Source: Christensenella sp. UBA3944 (GTDB taxonomy: Bacteria > Bacillota > Clostridia > Christensenellales > DTU072). Taken from it: a stretch of 16,433 bases of DNA. The translations under genes were made by a program, and so were the position numbers. The notes beneath the pieces are model-generated. The model ran no database searches. It was not told where the DNA came from and was given only the letters and a program-made list of their open reading frames with translations. The DNA is taken from contig DGDU01000046.1 of NCBI GenBank assembly GCA_002385605.1, forward strand, positions 29,095-45,527, read 5' to 3'. Shown in pieces: positions 14,067 to 16,433 of the stretch (its first letter is position 1; each line of letters starts with the position of its first letter).

Positions 14067-15302
14067 TTACTTTTTCTCTACGGTGGCAACCTCAACGGCG
14101 CTCGAGCCACTCTTTACAACAAATGTGCCGTTTTCTTTGGCGATTACGGCGGTCTTTACTTTCTCCGCTGTCAGGGTAAGCGTGTCGCCGGAGGGAGAGG
14201 TTACGATGTAGTCGTCGTCTTTGTCGTACATATTAAGAAGGTCGAGAAGTTTCCTTAAAGCAAACTCGTTGCCGTTGTTTTCGGCAAAGCGGATTCTTGC
14301 CTTCTCGAGGCAGACTATTGCGTTGTTATATACCGACAGCGACAGCACATTCTTTACCGTCATGCCCGAGCTGAAGTCGGGGCCGTCAAATTCGGGGCGG
14401 CGGTCTAAATCTATAATCTGCCCGTCTACTTCCTCTTTAACTTTAAGAAGGAGCCATCCGCCGTTATAAACTTCGTACTTTGTCCACGCGCTGTACTCCT
14501 CGAATTTATTGGCGGCGCTGTTGTAGTCCCACGCCACGCAATGCATTTTGTCGGTCTCTTTGGCGTCCAGAACGCCGCTCTCTATAAGCCCGGCTATCGG
14601 GTAGCCGTAATAAGTTCGGCTCACTTCCTCGCCGCCGAGCTGCACCTTGCCGACATAGCTTTCGAGGTCGCCCGTAAGGGACTCAAGGGACTCGAGGGCG
14701 GTAAACTTGGTGATGGCGGGAGCCTTGAGAAGCTCGGTGGAGAACTCTATTTTATTAAGCTTTTTTACCCAGGCGTTGGCAATCTGGTCGGGGAAGACCG
14801 CCCTAATAGCCCCGCTCTTTTCGTCGGGGTTTAAGGTTACGCCGTCGTACTCTAAGGCAAGTATCATCTTGCTGCCCCTGCCCGACGAGTTGAAAATTTC
14901 CTCGGTTATGACTGTTACATAGCCGTCGGTGGCGTTAAGGGTCATCGTGCCGTAGGCTTCGATGCCCGCGCTATCGGTTAGCGCTGCAAGGACATCCTCG
15001 AGGTACACGCCTTTTACGGTGTGGGCTATGGGGTTGCCGTCGTCGTCGGTTTTGTCGCTGGCGTAAACCGGATCGTCGCTGCCGTGGACGACGGGCTTAG
15101 TTTCAAACAGTTGCCTTAATTGCGCCTTTGTTACGGAGATATCCTCCAACTCATTGCCGTTTTTGTCCACAAGGCCGCTTAAAACAAGGGTGTAATCGTC
15201 GTCGTTTACGCCTTCATCTTTATTGCAGGCGATAAGCGAAAAGGGTATGGCGACTATCAAAACAAGGGCAATAAATAAAATAAGCAGGCTTTTCTTTTTC
15301 AT
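14067..15302 (-). CDS. Lipoprotein with tandem molybdopterin-fold-like domains, first gene of the ECF operon
   Basis: A 411-residue lipoprotein (lipobox SLIAC, Cys26). Domain 1 at ~37-190 is the clearest of the set: TLVLSGLVDKNG, then HTVKGVYLEDVLAAL, TLNATDGYVTVI, LALEYDGVTL, GAIRAVFPD and WVKKLNKIEF, which follow the strand order and landmarks of Oxidored_molyb domains. A second, more diverged copy lies at ~200-328 (SRTYYGYPIAGLIESGVL), and ~330-411 may be a partial third. The early ligand cysteine of Moco enzymes is missing. The start at 15302 is fixed by AAGAGGAG and the signal peptide; the frame runs 52 codons further upstream through the leader RNA, which I do not accept as coding. This gene is transcribed first, behind a 171-nt leader. 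Confidence 0.65.
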   Translation of the reverse strand: MKKKSLLILFIALVLIVAIPFSLIACNKDEGVNDDDYTLVLSGLVDKNGNELEDISVTKAQLRQLFETKPVVHGSDDPVYASDKTDDDGNPIAHTVKGVYLEDVLAALTDSAGIEAYGTMTLNATDGYVTVITEEIFNSSGRGSKMILALEYDGVTLNPDEKSGAIRAVFPDQIANAWVKKLNKIEFSTELLKAPAITKFTALESLESLTGDLESYVGKVQLGGEEVSRTYYGYPIAGLIESGVLDAKETDKMHCVAWDYNSAANKFEEYSAWTKYEVYNGGWLLLKVKEEVDGQIIDLDRRPEFDGPDFSSGMTVKNVLSLSVYNNAIVCLEKARIRFAENNGNEFALRKLLDLLNMYDKDDDYIVTSPSGDTLTLTAEKVKTAVIAKENGTFVVKSGSSAVEVATVEKK

Positions 15303-15473
15303 ACGCTCCTCTTTTAGCCTGCGCCTTAAAACAATAAAATATAGATTTCGGGAATCCGCCAGACCGCGCGGAAAAAACACTGTCCTTTTCGCAACGGAAG
15401 GGAGAAACCTTTCGGTTTGTCCCCCGGCCGGACCCCATGGCATTTCTGCTTTAGGCAATCAGGCTCGAACATT
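15303..15473 (-). promoter_or_regulatory. Structured 5' leader of the ECF operon, candidate riboswitch of unknown class
   Basis: From the predicted transcription start to the first ATG is 171 nt. Its ends can pair: AGCCUG plus GCC near the 5' end (plus-strand 15454-15465) with GGC plus CAGGCU (15316-15325), a 9-bp closing helix that stops two bases before the AAGAGGAG ribosome site (15306-15313). Inside it a hairpin GGGA-C-AAACC-GAAA-GGUUU-C-UCCC (15400-15423) has a GAAA tetraloop and a C-C mismatch, and GCA-GAAA-UGC forms a small second hairpin. I could not match it to TPP, FMN, cobalamin or SAM classes. Its CUCCC...GAAAAGG stretch recalls the Moco/Tuco RNA only loosely. Confidence 0.5.
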
Positions 15474-15478
15474 GCTTT

Positions 15479-15490
15479 TATGATATCATA
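15479..15490. promoter_or_regulatory. Perfect palindrome over the operon -10 box, possible operator
   Basis: TATGATATCATA is a perfect 12-bp inverted repeat, loosely extended by TTT on the left and TAAAA on the right after one extra base. It covers the whole -10 hexamer of the ECF-operon promoter, a typical place for a dimeric repressor. No regulator gene is next to it. Confidence 0.4.
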
Positions 15491-15508
15491 GTAAAACTAC
15501 ATTGTCAA
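15480..15508 (-). promoter_or_regulatory. Promoter of the ECF/lipoprotein operon
   Basis: On the minus strand TTGACA (15503-15508) and TATCAT (15480-15485) are 17 bases apart. The start is expected at about 15473. This is the only good promoter found ahead of the ten genes that follow, whose gaps are all 37 bases or less. Confidence 0.8.
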
Positions 15509-15597
15509 ACTGTTTTCTCCCCGCCCGGATTTCGTAAAAATATGATAAAACCTTGTTTGTACAGCAATACTAATTATGGCGGATTGCGGAAATTGTC

Positions 15598-15626
15598 TTG
15601 ACATAAAAAGGCTTTTGGGCAATAAT
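15598..15626 (+). promoter_or_regulatory. Strong promoter giving a possible leaderless FMN-binding lipoprotein mRNA
   Basis: TTGACA (15598-15603) and AATAAT (15621-15626) are exactly 17 bases apart, 11 of 12 consensus positions. Canonical spacing puts the first transcribed base at 15633, the A of the ATG. It diverges from the ECF operon promoter about 100 bases away; nothing else was recognised between the two. Confidence 0.75.
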
Positions 15627-15632
15627 AAAAGC

Positions 15633-16145
15633 ATGAAAAAAGCGTTGATTTTATTGATTTTAATAATTTTTTCGGTTGTTTTGGTCGGTTGCGGCGAGGA
15701 AGAGGTTACCGATTACCCCGCCTACATCGACGGCAGCCGAACCTACGCCGAGCAGGCGCTCGCCGAAGAGCAAAAACTGGCCTATTCTTCGGCAAAAATA
15801 GAGAATTTTTTTGTGGCTGAGGACGGGCATAAGGTATTTCGGGTTATATCCAAATACGGATACGAGGGCGAAATCGAGATGGTTATACTGCTAAACGGCA
15901 GTAAAGTTGAGAAAATAGCGGGCATCAATATTAAAGAGACGCCTTCGCACGGCGGAAGGTGCTTTAACGATAAAAACCTTGAAAGATATTACGGTTTTGA
16001 CCTTAAAGAAAAGGGTAAACTCACGGGAAAACCCACCCCTTTGGACGAGGGTGATGTGGTGTATGTTTCGGGGGCGACGGTGACTTCCAAAGCGATAATA
16101 GACGGGATAAACGCCGTCGCATTATTTATAAATTCGCAAGAGTAA
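15633..16145 (+). CDS. FMN-binding (RnfG/NqrC-like) lipoprotein
   Basis: A 170-residue lipoprotein (lipobox VLVGC, Cys20) with one FMN_bind domain. Landmarks are GYEG at 76-79 followed by a hydrophobic strand, GINIKETPSHGG at 97-108 and VSGATVTSKAIIDGI at 145-159. In this family ApbE attaches FMN to the Thr of SGAT, here Thr149, giving an extracellular flavin electron carrier. The Asp usually found three residues before the Ser is Val143; an Asp sits at 141 instead. A frame upstream to 15576 exists, but the signal peptide begins at 15633. There is no Shine-Dalgarno sequence, and the promoter geometry fits a leaderless message. It diverges from the ECF operon; a functional link is possible but unproven, and no rnf or apbE gene is in view. 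Confidence 0.85.
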   Translation: MKKALILLILIIFSVVLVGCGEEEVTDYPAYIDGSRTYAEQALAEEQKLAYSSAKIENFFVAEDGHKVFRVISKYGYEGEIEMVILLNGSKVEKIAGINIKETPSHGGRCFNDKNLERYYGFDLKEKGKLTGKPTPLDEGDVVYVSGATVTSKAIIDGINAVALFINSQE

Positions 16146-16221
16146 CATACAAAATAGGGCAAATTCCGGCATTTTGCGACATTTTTCGCCGCTTATAATT
16201 TCAGCGAAAAAAGCCCGAAAA

Positions 16222-16241
16222 ACGCAAAACTGCGTAGTTTT
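16222..16241 (+). terminator. Weak hairpin with T-run after the FMN-binding gene
   Basis: ACGCA, loop AAAC and TGCGT form a 5-bp stem followed by AGTTTTT. It is short for an intrinsic terminator but is the best candidate within 100 bases of the stop. A second inverted repeat, TTTTTCGC (16182-16189) with GCGAAAAA (16204-16211), lies just before it and encloses a TATAAT with no matching -35. Confidence 0.35.
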
Positions 16242-16265
16242 TAATATACTTAGAGGGAAGTTAAA

Positions 16266-16289
16266 ATGATTGCCGAATATTGTCGATAA
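16266..16289 (+). CDS. Possible seven-codon leader peptide
   Basis: AGAGGGAAG lies five bases before an ATG that reads MIAEYCR and stops. The ribosome site is as good as those of the real genes here, and a strong terminator hairpin follows 62 bases later, an arrangement used in attenuation. The peptide has no run of a single amino acid, and the gene it might control would lie past the window edge. It may also be chance. Confidence 0.2.
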   Translation: MIAEYCR

Positions 16290-16351
16290 TTGGCGAAAAC
16301 GCCTCGCGCAAGCTCAGGATTGCGTTATTTGTCGAAAAATGCAGAAAACGA

Positions 16352-16383
16352 AACACGCGGCAGATACCCGCGTGTTGTTTTTT
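16352..16383 (+). terminator. Intrinsic terminator
   Basis: AACACGCGG (16352-16360), a 7-base loop and CCGCGTGTT (16368-16376) form a perfect 9-bp stem, followed by G and six T. It ends a transcript arriving from the left: the FMN-binding gene by read-through, or a short leader RNA. No coding sequence was identified in the remaining 50 bases. Confidence 0.75.
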
Positions 16384-16433
16384 GAGATGAAGTTTGCCTT
16401 GAGGCATTGTTTTGAAAATGGAAAACGGCGTCA

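Noticed and set aside
15303..15458. In-frame N-terminal extension of the first operon lipoprotein.
   Set aside because: It would place the signal peptide at residue 53, lacks a ribosome site and coincides with the structured leader.
15454..15470. GAGCCTGATT resembling the GAACCTGATC part of a TPP riboswitch.
   Set aside because: The CUGAGA element that must come before it is absent and the predicted transcript begins just upstream, so a TPP riboswitch cannot be formed.
16387..16433. Open frame starting MKFALRHCF and running off the right edge.
   Set aside because: It has only 15 codons, directly behind a terminator T-run and without a ribosome site, so it cannot be told from chance.

Overview
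The window looks like chromosomal DNA from an endospore-forming Clostridia-type Firmicute of intermediate GC content. The main markers are adjacent veg and sipL homologues; SipL (DUF3794 plus LysM) is a clostridial spore-coat morphogenesis protein. Other Gram-positive traits are Gly-Gly-Cys and Ala-Cys type lipoprotein signals, an ECF-type vitamin/metal transporter, strong AGAGGAG-type ribosome sites and an IscR-like Rrf2 regulator. No rRNA, tRNA, CRISPR array or insertion sequence was seen.

Layout. 1-2103: the 3' end of an Rrf2/IscR-type regulator (+), then a terminator usable from both sides, then veg-sipL on the minus strand. 2221-4917: two plus-strand genes, an exported HSL-family esterase and a GPH-family (MelB-like) sugar/cation symporter, closed by a terminator shared with the next minus-strand gene. 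5082-6848: a divergent pair, an endonuclease/exonuclease/phosphatase-fold lipoprotein (-) and a short-chain dehydrogenase (+). 6845-15302: ten tightly packed minus-strand genes that look like one operon. 15303-15632: a divergent control region. 15633-16145: an FMN-binding (RnfG-like) lipoprotein (+). The last ~290 bases hold hairpins and no convincing gene.

The operon is the centre of interest. In order of transcription it encodes two lipoproteins, each with two diverged domains that resemble the sulfite-oxidase/Oxidored_molyb fold; a YkoE-like ECF substrate-binding membrane protein; a lipoprotein fusing one such domain to an alkaline-phosphatase-superfamily phosphodiesterase; a membrane-anchored single-domain version; two ECF ATPases; EcfT; a MobB-like P-loop protein with a C-terminal cysteine cluster; and a small kinase-fold protein. 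None of the molybdopterin-fold-like domains shows the cofactor-ligand cysteine motif. My reading (inference) is a cell-surface capture, processing and uptake system for a phosphorylated or nucleotide-linked cofactor. A pterin/Moco-type molecule, thiamine compound or flavin would all fit, and the substrate is not settled by the sequence.

Transcription of the operon starts from a TTGACA-17-TATCAT promoter overlapped by a 12-bp perfect palindrome. A ~171-nt leader follows whose two ends can pair just before the ribosome site of the first gene, so an RNA switch is possible. Two plus-strand genes (esterase and FMN-binding lipoprotein) have a -10 box placed so that the start codon would be the first base of the transcript, which suggests leaderless mRNAs beside conventional ones.
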